Assembly (NCBI RefSeq): GCF_018531495.1
Contig: NZ_JAHDTI010000003.1
Coordinates: 744,001 to 808,000 of the forward strand
Reading direction: 5' to 3'
DNA from: Nonomuraea sediminis
Lineage (GTDB): Bacteria; Actinomycetota; Actinomycetes; Streptosporangiales; Streptosporangiaceae
Length of the DNA: 64,000 nucleotides
Shown here piece after piece: positions 1-7,775 of this stretch (positions are counted from its first letter, which is position 1; each line of letters starts with the position of its first letter). The notes under the pieces were generated by a model that worked only from the letters and a program-made list of their open reading frames with translations, was not told the origin of the DNA and did not search any database. The position numbers were made by a program, and so were the translations under genes.

Positions 1-605
1 CCGCCGAGGTGACCGACGCCGCCTACCTGTTCCCCTACCTGGTCACGGGGGTGCGCGCGCACCTGGCGGAAGGCGAGAACGATGCGGCGGCGCGGTGGCT
101 GGACAGCGTGTCGGAGGTGCTGCGGGCGCGCGGGATCCCCGGCACGCTCCCCGCGATCGACCACGGCCGCGGCCTGCTCCTGCTCGCCCAGGGAGATCTG
201 GCCGCCGCGCGCGACGCGCTGGAGACGGCGCGCGCGACCTGGAGCGGCAGGAGGCGGTTCTGGGAGGAGGCATGGGCCAGGATCGACCTGGCCACGCTCG
301 CCCTCAGGAACCGCCGCCGCGGCGAGGCCGCCCGCCTGCTGACCGGTCTGCCCGCCTCCGGCCCGCTGCACGAGGCGGCCGCGCTGCTCGGGCAGCGGAC
401 GGTGGATCCCTGGGATCCGCTGACCGCCAGAGAGTTCGAGGTCGCCGGGCTGGTGGCCGAGGGGCTGACCAACCGCCAGATCGCCGAACGCCTCGTCCTG
501 GCGCCGAAGACGGTCTCCGCGCACGTCGAGCACATCCTGGCCAAGCTGGGCGCCGCCCGCCGTACCGAGATCGCGGCCTGGTACACCACGCGATCACGGG
601 CGTAA
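1..605 (+). CDS. LuxR-family transcriptional regulator, C-terminal part (5' truncated by window)
   Basis: The reading frame is open from position 3 and ends at a TAA at 603-605; the GTG at 9 is probably internal, since no start signal precedes it. The visible N-terminal part is alpha-helical and Ala/Leu/Arg-rich, as in the TPR-like arm of large LuxR (LAL/MalT-like) regulators. The last 65 residues form a canonical LuxR/NarL HTH, with motifs [24 protein letters not shown] and [14 protein letters not shown]. It is therefore a DNA-binding transcription factor. Any ATPase or sensor domain lies outside the window, so its signal is unknown. It converges on the LLM oxidoreductase gene with 11 bp between stop codons. 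Confidence 0.85.
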   Translation, partial: AEVTDAAYLFPYLVTGVRAHLAEGENDAAARWLDSVSEVLRARGIPGTLPAIDHGRGLLLLAQGDLAAARDALETARATWSGRRRFWEEAWARIDLATLALRNRRRGEAARLLTGLPASGPLHEAAALLGQRTVDPWDPLTAREFEVAGLVAEGLTNRQIAERLVLAPKTVSAHVEHILAKLGAARRTEIAAWYTTRSRA

Positions 606-616
606 CCGGCCAGGAC

Positions 617-1507
617 TCAGGCCTTGGCGACGGCCTCACGGACCGCGGGGGCGATCTCGCGCGCCCAGCGGCCGAGCGCGTCGTCGACGCCGTGGTCGGG
701 CGGGAAGTACGTGAAGCCCGCCGCGCCGTGCTCGAGCACCGCGCCGGTCAGCTCCTCCACCCACTGCTCGACCGAGCCGCCGATCCACCGGCCGTCGCCG
801 CCGCGGGTGGCGGCCAGCGGACGCGGGGTGATGACGCCCGGGAAGTTGTAGATCGTGGCGACGTCGGCGGGATCGCGGCCGGCCTCGACGGCCGCGGCGT
901 CGATGATCGGGCGTGAGGTGCGGTAGCGCTCGCTCAGCCAGTCGGCCGCGTGCCCGGGGATCCAGCCGTCGGCCAGTCGGCCGGTGACGGCCAGCGACTT
1001 CGGCCCCACCGAACCCGTCCAGATGGGCGGCGCCGTGGTCGGGGCCGGCTCGAGCTCGGTGACCTGGTAGAACTCGCCGTCGAACGTCACCGGCGCGCCG
1101 CCCCCCGACAGGGCCCTGATCACGGTGATCGCCTCCTCGAACGCGCGCACGGCGGCGCCGGGGTCCAGCCGTGGCACGCCCAGCTTGACGATCCCGTCCC
1201 AGTACCCGCCCGCGCCGAGCCCGAGCACGATCCGGCCGCCGGTCAGCTCGGACAGCGAGGTGACGGTCCTGGCCAGCATCGGCGCGGGACGGCTCGGCAG
1301 GTTGGTCACGTTGACCAGCCCCGCGATGCTCCCGGTGGCGCCCAGGGCGGTCCCGACGATGGAGTAGGCGTCCAGCCTGCCGCCGAGGTAGGGATGGTCG
1401 GAGACGGTGAACAGGTCGAGCCCGTCCCTGTCGAGCTGTACGGCATGCCGCAGCGTCTGCCGCGCCTCGCCCACCGCCGTCGAGATCCCCGCACCGAACA
1501 CCACCAT
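617..1507 (-). CDS. LLM-class (luciferase-like, probably F420-dependent) oxidoreductase
   Basis: A 296-residue TIM-barrel protein of the bacterial luciferase-like family. Visible family features are the N-terminal FTVSDHPYLGG segment, the core SLSELTGGRIVLGLGAGG signature and a C-terminal IWTGSVGPKSLAVTGRLADGW motif. Actinobacterial members usually use F420H2 or FMN to reduce or oxidise small organics; the substrate cannot be read from sequence. The ATG at 1507 is preferred over an upstream GTG at 1531 because GGGGAGG lies 7 nt before it. It follows the flavin monooxygenase gene on the same strand, 56 bp away, and two palindromic operator-like sites lie just upstream of its ribosome binding site, so regulated expression is likely. 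Confidence 0.85.
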   Translation of the reverse strand: MVVFGAGISTAVGEARQTLRHAVQLDRDGLDLFTVSDHPYLGGRLDAYSIVGTALGATGSIAGLVNVTNLPSRPAPMLARTVTSLSELTGGRIVLGLGAGGYWDGIVKLGVPRLDPGAAVRAFEEAITVIRALSGGGAPVTFDGEFYQVTELEPAPTTAPPIWTGSVGPKSLAVTGRLADGWIPGHAADWLSERYRTSRPIIDAAAVEAGRDPADVATIYNFPGVITPRPLAATRGGDGRWIGGSVEQWVEELTGAVLEHGAAGFTYFPPDHGVDDALGRWAREIAPAVREAVAKA

Positions 1508-1521
1508 GACAACCTCCCCAG

Positions 1522-1556
1522 TTCGTGACACGAACCATATTGGTTCGTATCACGAA
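1522..1556. promoter_or_regulatory. Two tandem 13-bp palindromes (putative operator pair)
   Basis: TTCGTGACACGAA (1522-1534) and TTCGTATCACGAA (1544-1556) are each palindromic and share the pattern TTCGT-N3-ACGAA. Their centres are 22 bp apart, about two helical turns. Together they also form a 16-bp-arm inverted repeat (one mismatch) around TAT at 1538-1540. They sit 14 bp upstream of the LLM oxidoreductase start and 8 bp past the monooxygenase stop. A pair of dimeric repressors (TetR-like) is the simplest reading; no T-tract follows, so an intrinsic terminator is less likely. Confidence 0.6.
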
Positions 1557-1563
1557 GAGCAAG

Positions 1564-2994
1564 TCAGCCCAGGGAGTAGGCGGGCAGCGGAGGCCGGGCG
1601 GTGAGCCTGCGGTAGAGCGTGGTCGGGCCGGGCCAGTTGTTGGTGACCCGCCCCTCGGCCGTCTTGTACCAGCTCTGGCAGCCGTTCCCCCACACCATCC
1701 GGCCCATCGCCGCGTCGAGCTGCCGCGTCCAGGCCGCCATCGCCTCGGGCCTGACCTCCATCGTCCCGTGCTTCCTGATGTACGGCAGGCAGGACAGCAC
1801 GTGGTTCACCTGGCACTCGATCATGAAGATGATCGAGTTGTGACCCAGGTTGGTGTTGGGCCCGTACAGCAGGAACAGGTTCGGGAAGCGCGGCACCGAG
1901 ATGCCCAGGTACGCCTCGGCCCCGCCGCCCCACTGCCGCGCCAGCGACACCCCGTCGCGCCCCTGCACCTGGATCGGGGACAGGAACTCGGTGCTGCGGA
2001 ACCCGGTCGCGAAGATGATCGTGTCGGCCTCGCGCAGCCCCTCGGCGGTCTCGACGCCCTTGGCCGCCACGCGGACGATCCCGTCGGTGACCACGTCCAC
2101 GTTCGGCCTGGTCAGCGCCGGATAGAAGGTGCTGTCGATCACCACGCGCTTGCAGCCGGGCGGGTAGCCGGGGGTGAGCTTGTCCCGCAGTTCGGGGTCG
2201 GGGACCTGGTCCCTGAGATGGTCCATGGCGCGCTTCTTCAGCAGGCCGGCGCTCCAGCCCTGGGCGAGCGCCGGATACAGGGTGCCCTCGGCGTACCGGT
2301 AGATCCACTCGCGGTAGGCGCGCTGCAGCCCGGGCACGTAGTGGAAGGCCAGCCTGGTCAGCGGGCCGAAGGCGGCGTCGGGCTTCGGGATCACCCAGTT
2401 CGGCGTCCGCTGGAACACGTCCAGGTGCTCGACCCGCTCGGCGATGCGCGGGATGAACTGGGCCGCCGACGACCCGTTGCCGATCACCGCCACGCGGCGG
2501 CCGGCGAGGTCGTGGTCGTGGTTCCAGCGGGCGGAGTGGAAGGAGGTTCCCTCGAAGTCGTCGATGCCTGGGATGTCCGGCATGCGGGGGCGGTTGAGCT
2601 GGCCGACGCCCATGACCAGCACGTCGAAGGTCTCCGTGCCGCCGGCCGTACGGATCCGCCAGGAGGCGTCGGCGAAGGTGGCGGACAGGACCTCGGTGTT
2701 GAAGCGGATCTTCCGCATGACGTCGTACTTGTCGGCGCAGTGCTCGAGGTAGCCGAGGATCTCCGGCTGCTCGGGGTAGCGGCGGGTCCAGCTCGCGTAC
2801 TTCTCGAAGGAGTAGGAGTACAGGTGCGAGGGGATGTCGCAGCCGGCGCCGGGGTAGCTGTTGTCGCGCCAGGTGCCGCCCAGGTCGCCGGCCTTCTCGA
2901 AGACCGTGTAGGAGGACAGGCCCGCCCGTTCGAGCTGGATCGCCATGCAGAGCCCGCCGAAACCCGCACCGGTGATCGCGACCCTGGGTGCCAT
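1564..2994 (-). CDS. FAD-dependent monooxygenase, Baeyer-Villiger (class B flavin) type
   Basis: A 476-residue NADPH/FAD enzyme. The FAD Rossmann motif GAGFGG is at residues 9-14. The Baeyer-Villiger monooxygenase fingerprint FxGxxxHxxxW is present as F147, G149, H153 and W157, followed by a second dinucleotide-binding motif (VAVIGNGSSAAQ, about 168-179). Such enzymes insert oxygen next to a ketone, or oxidise soft heteroatoms, using a C4a-peroxyflavin; the substrate is unknown. A GGAGGA ribosome binding site precedes the ATG. It is divergent from the Nif3-like gene and upstream of, and perhaps cotranscribed with, the LLM oxidoreductase, so the two may act on one catabolic substrate (inference). 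Confidence 0.9.
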   Translation of the reverse strand: MAPRVAITGAGFGGLCMAIQLERAGLSSYTVFEKAGDLGGTWRDNSYPGAGCDIPSHLYSYSFEKYASWTRRYPEQPEILGYLEHCADKYDVMRKIRFNTEVLSATFADASWRIRTAGGTETFDVLVMGVGQLNRPRMPDIPGIDDFEGTSFHSARWNHDHDLAGRRVAVIGNGSSAAQFIPRIAERVEHLDVFQRTPNWVIPKPDAAFGPLTRLAFHYVPGLQRAYREWIYRYAEGTLYPALAQGWSAGLLKKRAMDHLRDQVPDPELRDKLTPGYPPGCKRVVIDSTFYPALTRPNVDVVTDGIVRVAAKGVETAEGLREADTIIFATGFRSTEFLSPIQVQGRDGVSLARQWGGGAEAYLGISVPRFPNLFLLYGPNTNLGHNSIIFMIECQVNHVLSCLPYIRKHGTMEVRPEAMAAWTRQLDAAMGRMVWGNGCQSWYKTAEGRVTNNWPGPTTLYRRLTARPPLPAYSLG

Positions 2995-3072
2995 GCCGTC
3001 CTCCGCGTGTCAGGATTCACTTACATTACGCCGAGCGCCGTTCTGGGGACAGTCCCCCGATAGTCTGCCCAG

Positions 3073-3876
3073 GTGGCTGCATTGACGGATGTGATCGACG
3101 CGCTGGAGAGCGCCTACCCGCCGGCCCGCGCCGAGTCCTGGGACGCGGTGGGCCTGGTCACCGGCGACCTCGGCCAGCCGGTGCGCAAGGTGCTGTTCGC
3201 GGTCGACCCGGTCGTGGTCGTCGTGGAGGAGGCGCTGGAGTGGGGCGCCGACCTGATCGTCACCCATCACCCGCTCTACCTGCGCGGCACCACCACGGTC
3301 GCCACCAACACCCCCAAGGGCCGGGTGGTCCACACGCTGATCAAGAACGACGTCGCCCTCTACACCGCGCACACCAACGCGGACGTGGCCAATCCCGGCG
3401 TCTCCGACGCGCTGGCCCGCGCCGTCGGCCTCACCGGCGACCTGGTGCCGCTGCGGCCCTTCCCCGACGACCCGTGGCGCGGCCTGGGCCGCATCGGCGA
3501 ACTGCCCGCGCCCATGACGCTCGGGGACTTCGCCGAGCAGGCCGCCGCGGGCCTGCCGAAGACCTCCTGGGGCATCCGCGTCGCCGGTGATCCCGGCCGC
3601 CGCGTCTCGCGCGTTGCCGTCAGCGGCGGCGCGGGCGACTCCCTGCTCGGTACGGCCGCCGCCGCGGGCGTGGACGTGTTCCTCACCGCCGACCTACGCC
3701 ACCACCCGGCCAGCGAGTTCGTCGAGGCGGGCGGCCCCGCGCTGATCGACGCCGCGCACTGGGCGACCGAGTGGCCCTGGCTCGACAGCGCCGCGTCAAT
3801 GCTGGCCTCGAGTGGCGTTACCGTTGAGACGCGCGTCTCCGCCACGGTCACCGATGCTTGGACAAGAGGATATTGA
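3073..3876 (+). CDS. Nif3-like dinuclear metal centre protein (GTP cyclohydrolase I type 2 / NIF3 family)
   Basis: A 267-residue NIF3/YbgI family protein. The metal-ligand motif THHPLYLRG (H65, H66), the second motif YTAHTNADVANPGV (H100, D104) and C-terminal DLRHHPASEF and DAAHWATE segments are all in place, so the dinuclear site is complete. Members form hexameric toroids and the physiological reaction remains unsettled. The GTG start follows an AGG-type site. A 13-bp palindrome, GGGGAC-A-GTCCCC, lies at 3045-3057 in the promoter region. It is the first gene of a tightly packed operon; the same three-gene order is known from mycobacteria (Rv2230c-Rv2228c). Confidence 0.9.
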   Translation: MAALTDVIDALESAYPPARAESWDAVGLVTGDLGQPVRKVLFAVDPVVVVVEEALEWGADLIVTHHPLYLRGTTTVATNTPKGRVVHTLIKNDVALYTAHTNADVANPGVSDALARAVGLTGDLVPLRPFPDDPWRGLGRIGELPAPMTLGDFAEQAAAGLPKTSWGIRVAGDPGRRVSRVAVSGGAGDSLLGTAAAAGVDVFLTADLRHHPASEFVEAGGPALIDAAHWATEWPWLDSAASMLASSGVTVETRVSATVTDAWTRGY

Positions 3877-3878
3877 TC

Positions 3879-4619
3879 ATGAAAGCAGCCCCTGAAGCAC
3901 AGAAGCGACTCCTCGATCTGGCCGAGCTCGACTCCACCGCGGACCGGCTGGCCCATCGCCGGCGCACGCTGCCCGAGCTGGCAGAGATCGACGAGCAGTC
4001 CAAGCAGTACGCCAAGCTGGCCACCGAGGTGATCGAGGCCGAGACCGAGGCGGGCGACCTGTCGCGCGAGCAGACCAAGGCGGAGAGCGACGTCGACACC
4101 GTCCGCACCCGCGCCGACCGCGACCAGAAGCGGCTCGACTCCGGCGCCGTCACCTCCCCCAAGGACCTGGCCAGCCTGCAGTCGGAGATCGTCTCCCTGC
4201 ACCGCCGCCAGGGCGACCTGGAGGAGGTCGTGCTGGAGATCATGGAGCGCAAGGAGGCGGCCGACGCCAAGGCCGCGGGCCTGATCGCCAAGCGCGACGA
4301 GATCGCCGCCGTCCGCTCGGTCTCCGAGGAGCGCCGCGACGCCGCGCTCACCGAGATCGACAAGGAGACCGCCGAGGTGCGCGGCAAGCGCGCCCAGATC
4401 GTCGGCGACATCCCCGCCGACCTGCTCGCGCTCTACGACAAGCTCAGGGATCAGTACGGCGTGGGCGCCGCGATGCTGCGGGGCGGCCGCTGCCAGGGCT
4501 GCAAGGTGGCGCTGTCGATCGCGGAGATGAACTCGATCAAGGCCGCGCCGCACGACGAGGTGGTGCGCTGCGAGGAGTGCCGCCGGATCCTGGTGCGCAC
4601 GGCGGAGTCCGGCCTGTGA
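3879..4619 (+). CDS. Coiled-coil protein with C4-type zinc ribbon
   Basis: A 246-residue protein. A long, highly charged heptad-type coiled coil spans roughly residues 10-190. The C-terminal zinc ribbon has two CxxC pairs (CQGC and CEEC) about 30 residues apart. This matches the actinobacterial Rv2229c-type family; the coiled coil plus ribbon suggests nucleic-acid or protein scaffolding, but no biochemical role is established. The start is ATG 3879, two bases after the Nif3-like stop, with AGAGGA upstream. The following RNase H gene starts inside its stop codon (GTGA overlap), so translation is probably coupled. Confidence 0.9.
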   Translation: MKAAPEAQKRLLDLAELDSTADRLAHRRRTLPELAEIDEQSKQYAKLATEVIEAETEAGDLSREQTKAESDVDTVRTRADRDQKRLDSGAVTSPKDLASLQSEIVSLHRRQGDLEEVVLEIMERKEAADAKAAGLIAKRDEIAAVRSVSEERRDAALTEIDKETAEVRGKRAQIVGDIPADLLALYDKLRDQYGVGAAMLRGGRCQGCKVALSIAEMNSIKAAPHDEVVRCEECRRILVRTAESGL

Positions 4620-5824
4620 CATACGTGATCGAGGCCGACGGCGGCTCGCGGGGCAACCCGGGCCCCGCCGGCTACGGCGCGGTCGTCAAGGATTCCGCGG
4701 GCGGGCAGGTCCTGGCCGAGGCCGCCGAGGCGATCGGGGTCGCCACCAACAACGTGGCCGAATACCGCGGGCTCATCGCCGGGCTGCGCGAGGTGCTGCG
4801 GCTGGGCGGCGAGGGCGCCTCGGTGGCGGTCCGGATGGACTCCAAGCTCGTCATCGAGCAGATGGCGGGACGCTGGAAGATCAAGAACGAGGGGTTGCGC
4901 CCCCTCGCGCTCGAGGCGCGCGACCTGGCCAGGCGGCTGCGCGTGACCGAGTGGACGTGGATCCCGCGCGAGCGCAACAAGCACGCCGACCGCCTGGCCA
5001 ACGAGGCCATGGACGCCGCCGCCAAGGGAGAGCCGTGGCGGGCGGGCGGCTCCGCCGTACCGGAGTCCGGGCAGACCGACCTGTTCGAGCAGGCCCCCGG
5101 GGCGGGCCGGTCGCGGCGGCCCGCCGGGGCGGATCTGTCGGCGCCGACCGCGTCCGTGGCCACGGCGCAGGAGCGTTCCACAGGGGGCGGCTGGATGCCG
5201 CCGACGCGGGTGGCGACCTCGCTGCTGCTGCTCAGGCACGGCGAGACGCCGCTGTCGGTGGAGCGGCGCTTCTCCGGCCTCGGCGACGCCGAACTGACCG
5301 CCAACGGGCTCGCGCAGGCCGCGGCGGCCGCCCGGCGCCTGTCGCGGGAGCCGTACCGGATCGACGTGATCGTCAGCTCGCCGCTCAAGCGCGCCAGGCA
5401 GACCGCGGAGGCGGTGGCGGAGCTCACCGGGCTGAGCGTCGAGGTGGACGAGGACCTCAGGGAGGCCGATTTCGGCGCCTGGGAGGGGCACACGTTCACC
5501 GAGATCCAGCGGGAGTGGCCCGACGAGCTGACCGCCTGGCTGGCCGACCCGAACATGGCGCCGCCCGGCGGCGAGAGCTTCGCGCACGCGGCCCGGCGGG
5601 TCGAGCGGGTCAGGGACCGCCTGATCGAGCGGTACGAGGGGCGCACCGTACTGGTCGTCTCGCACGTCACGCCGATCAAGACGCTGCTGCGCCTGGCGCT
5701 GATGGCGCCGCCCGCGGCGCTCTACCGGATGCACCTGGACCTGGCGTGCCTGTCGCTGGTGGAGTACTTCGCCGACGGCCAGGCGCTCGTCAAGGCCTTC
5801 AACGACACGGCCCACCTGCGCTGA
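4616..5824 (+). CDS. Bifunctional RNase H / acid (histidine) phosphatase
   Basis: A 402-residue fusion. Residues 1-140 are a type I RNase H with the acidic residues of the active site visible: D in EADGGSRGNPGPAGYG, E in NNVAEYRGL, D in RMDSKLVIEQM and D in NKHADRLANEAM. After a linker (about 140-195) comes a histidine-phosphatase domain with the RHG motif in LLLRHGETPLSVERRFSG and the second His in VVSHVTPIK. This arrangement equals mycobacterial Rv2228c, where the N-terminal domain removes RNA from RNA/DNA hybrids and the C-terminal domain has phosphatase activity. The GTG start overlaps the preceding stop by 4 nt. It ends the operon; a strong hairpin follows. Confidence 0.92.
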   Translation: MTYVIEADGGSRGNPGPAGYGAVVKDSAGGQVLAEAAEAIGVATNNVAEYRGLIAGLREVLRLGGEGASVAVRMDSKLVIEQMAGRWKIKNEGLRPLALEARDLARRLRVTEWTWIPRERNKHADRLANEAMDAAAKGEPWRAGGSAVPESGQTDLFEQAPGAGRSRRPAGADLSAPTASVATAQERSTGGGWMPPTRVATSLLLLRHGETPLSVERRFSGLGDAELTANGLAQAAAAARRLSREPYRIDVIVSSPLKRARQTAEAVAELTGLSVEVDEDLREADFGAWEGHTFTEIQREWPDELTAWLADPNMAPPGGESFAHAARRVERVRDRLIERYEGRTVLVVSHVTPIKTLLRLALMAPPAALYRMHLDLACLSLVEYFADGQALVKAFNDTAHLR

Positions 5825-5829
5825 TGCGG

Positions 5830-5868
5830 GGGTCGTGCCGGATGCCGCCAGAACACCCGGCACGACCC
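5830..5868 (+). terminator. Hairpin terminator of the RNase H operon
   Basis: GGGTCGTGCCGG (5830-5841) and CCGGCACGACCC (5857-5868) are perfect 12-bp inverted arms with a 15-nt loop, starting 6 nt after the RNase H stop codon. No U-tract follows, as is common for actinobacterial terminators. Confidence 0.75.
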
Positions 5869-5950
5869 GTCGCCACCGCCCCCCTCAGGCGATGACGTAT
5901 CCATTCCACCCGACCGATCTTGTCGGCGGGTTGGAGATCGCTTGATGTTT

Positions 5951-5956
5951 GATAAT
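5951..5956 (+). promoter_or_regulatory. Probable -10 element of rnpB
   Basis: GATAAT in an AT-rich island (TTTGATAATCTTTC) lies 12 bp before the P1 stem of the RNase P RNA, the right distance for a vegetative -10 box. The best -35 candidate, TTGGAG at 5931-5936, has a short 14-bp spacer, so the -35 is uncertain. Confidence 0.55.
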
Positions 5957-5965
5957 CTTTCGAGG

Positions 5966-6366
5966 TAGACGAGCCGGCCGGGCGGCCGCGTCGGGTCCCT
6001 CCGGGGGCCCGCCGAGGAAGGTCCGGGCTCCACAGGGCAGGGTGGTCGGTAACGCCGACCCGGGGTGACCCGCGGGAAAGTGCCACAGAGAGCAGACCGC
6101 CTCCCGCTCCGGCGGGAGGTAAGGGTGAAAGGGTGGTGTAAGAGACCACCAGCGCCCACGGTGACGTGGGCGGCTCGGTAAACCCCACCCGGAGCAAGGT
6201 CAAGAAGGGACGCCCCGCAAGGAGCGTCCCGCGCGCGGCGTTCGAGGACGGCCCGTCCGAGTCGCGCGGGTAGACCGCTCGAGGCCGCCGGCAACGGCGG
6301 CCCTAGATGGATGGCCGCCCCTTCGCACAGAAGGACAGAACCCGGCCTACAGGCCGGCTCGTCTCA
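5966..6366 (+). ncRNA. rnpB: RNase P RNA (class A)
   Basis: The catalytic RNA that removes 5' leaders from tRNA precursors. The terminal P1 helix is visible as GACGAGCCGGCC (5968-5979) pairing with GGCCGGCTCGTC (6352-6363). Conserved core blocks follow in order: GAGGAAGGTCCGGGCTCCAC and CAGGGCAGGGTGGTCGGTAA in the 5' half, GGGTGAAAGGGTGGTGTAAG and CGGTAAACCCCACCCGGAGC in the middle, then TAGATGGATGGCCGCC and ACAGAACCCGGC near the 3' end. Its position after the Nif3/zinc-ribbon/RNase H operon suits high-GC Actinobacteria. Apparent open frames through it are shadows. Confidence 0.97.
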
Positions 6367-6368
6367 CT

Positions 6369-6438
6369 CCCCCTATGACCAGGGGCGAAGCACCCTTCAA
6401 GATCTCCCGTTCCGCGCCTGTCCCCGTGAGCTCGGGGA
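6369..6438 (+). terminator. Hairpins downstream of rnpB
   Basis: Two short hairpins follow the RNA: CCCCT-atgacc-AGGGG (6370-6385) and TCCCCG-tgagct-CGGGGA (6421-6438). One or both probably terminate rnpB transcription. The rest of the stretch up to 6545 holds only the promoter and AGAAAGGA ribosome binding site of the next gene. Confidence 0.4.
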
Positions 6439-6545
6439 GCAGGAGGGCGTTGATGCCGGGATGTGAGGTTGATCACCAAAGGTGGCGGGCCCGGAAGTTT
6501 TCATGGTCGCATGACTGCTCGACAAGATCGAGAGAAAGGACCTGC

Positions 6546-6968
6546 GTGCGTACACGCGGCAAGCTTGCGACCCTCCTGGCCGGCGCGACGCTGACCTCCA
6601 CCGTGCTCGTGGCGGGCGGCTCCCCGGCCGGCGCGGACGGACCCTGCGGCAGCAGCTACTCCCGGGTCGGCGTCTACGCCGTCTCCCGAGGAGACGGGAC
6701 CCGCACGGGCACGCTGGAGGTGTACTACAGCTCCAGCACCGGGAAGAACTGCGCCCTGACCTACGGCTACGGCGCCTACGCCAACACCACGAGCTGGAAG
6801 AGAGTCACGATCTCGAGAGGCGACGGCAGCGGCGAGGACACCGACGCCGGGCATTACAAGTACTACGCCGGGCCGGTGTACGTCTCCGCGGCCGGCAAGT
6901 GCATCGACGTCGCCGCGACGGTACCTGACTGGGTGACCCGCGAGCTCAACAACGTGCACTGCGGCTGA
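6546..6968 (+). CDS. Secreted SapA-like (spore-associated) protein
   Basis: A 140-residue exported protein. GTG 6546 follows a GAAAGGA site and begins a classical signal peptide: positive RTRGK, a hydrophobic core, then a cleavage region SPAGA before the mature start near residue 31. The mature part is rich in Gly, Ser and Tyr. It has Cys residues in GPCGSSYS, KNCALTYG, GKCIDVAA and the C-terminal NVHCG that could form two disulfides. The segments STGKNC, YYAGPVYVSAAGKC and a terminal HCG resemble the small Streptomyces spore-associated protein A family. Function in that family is unclear. It converges on the next gene with a shared terminator. Confidence 0.7.
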   Translation: MRTRGKLATLLAGATLTSTVLVAGGSPAGADGPCGSSYSRVGVYAVSRGDGTRTGTLEVYYSSSTGKNCALTYGYGAYANTTSWKRVTISRGDGSGEDTDAGHYKYYAGPVYVSAAGKCIDVAATVPDWVTRELNNVHCG

Positions 6969-6992
6969 GGATCTTCTCGATACCGGGGGCAT

Positions 6993-7019
6993 GCGGCCGA
7001 ACACCACGTGATCGGCCGC
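6993..7019. terminator. Bidirectional hairpin between convergent genes
   Basis: GCGGCCGA (6993-7000) and TCGGCCGC (7012-7019) are perfect 8-bp arms with an 11-nt loop, located between the stops of the SapA-like gene and the minus-strand exported protein. It can act in both directions. Confidence 0.6.
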
Positions 7020-7065
7020 CGTCTTCTGGCCCGCGGGAACGCGACCGGAAGCACCATTTCCCGCC

Positions 7066-7680
7066 TCAGGGGTGGAGGCGGAAGCCGGGGAGCTTGGAGT
7101 AGGGGATCTTGATGGTCTGCTGGCCGCAGGCGGTGGCGGTGCTGAAGTAGGGGCCGTCGACGGCGACCTCCAGGCGGGCTCCTGTGAGGGCGAACTGGAG
7201 GCCGGGGCCGTTGAGGTCGGCGCGCTTGAGGTGGATGTCGGCGAAGCACGGCTGGCTCGAGGTGAAGAGCTTGGTGAGCTTGCGCATGCTGACACCGGGG
7301 GCGAACAGGTCCGTGCCGCGCAGGGCCCGGCCCGAGCGCAGATCCACCGTGACCGTGCGGGCGCGGGTCCAGGTGGGGTGCCAGAGGACCTTCGAGTGGA
7401 TGGTCATGTCGTAGCGGACCGAGGCGTAGCGGGGGCCGTTGAGTTTGACGGTGGTGTCCACGTAGGCGGTGGCGCGGCTGCCCGAGAGGTTGGCGGCGTA
7501 CTCCTTGGCCCGGGCGTCGATCGGGGCGCGCAGGGCGGCGTTCACCCGCTTGTCCGAGGCCTTGGCGTAGGTGCCCTTGACGGTGAGCTTGCCGAGGGCG
7601 AAGTGCAGCGGCGCCACGGAGACGGCGGGGGTCTGGACCGGCAGGGCCAGCGCGAGAGCGGCGGCGGCGAGAAGATGCAT
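7066..7680 (-). CDS. Exported protein with DUF3298/RsiV-like fold (putative)
   Basis: A 204-residue protein beginning with a short signal peptide (LLAAAALALALPVQ) and processed near residue 15-18. The mature part has alternating beta segments: KLTVKGTYAKAS, ATAYVDTTVKL, ASVRYDMTIHS, a TVTVDLRSGRALRGTDLF segment and C-terminal QTIKIPYSKLPGF. That progression, including 'dLrsGk...tdLF', is typical of the C-terminal DUF3298 domain of anti-sigma factor RsiV-like and mycobacterial MPT64-like secreted proteins; the assignment rests on pattern only. No catalytic residues are apparent. The start at ATG 7680 is chosen to give a proper signal peptide. It is divergent from the M20 peptidase gene. Confidence 0.55.
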   Translation of the reverse strand: MHLLAAAALALALPVQTPAVSVAPLHFALGKLTVKGTYAKASDKRVNAALRAPIDARAKEYAANLSGSRATAYVDTTVKLNGPRYASVRYDMTIHSKVLWHPTWTRARTVTVDLRSGRALRGTDLFAPGVSMRKLTKLFTSSQPCFADIHLKRADLNGPGLQFALTGARLEVAVDGPYFSTATACGQQTIKIPYSKLPGFRLHP

Positions 7681-7775
7681 GACATGCGATCTTAGGCAGG
7701 AAACCCAAACCACACCCACCAGCCTTGTACCGGCCGACATAGGGCGGCCACACCGCGGACGGTAGCGTCGGACGG

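Noticed and set aside
5722-6294. Minus-strand frames across 5722-6294
   Set aside because: They overlie the RNase P RNA, whose conserved blocks and P1 stem are unmistakable.
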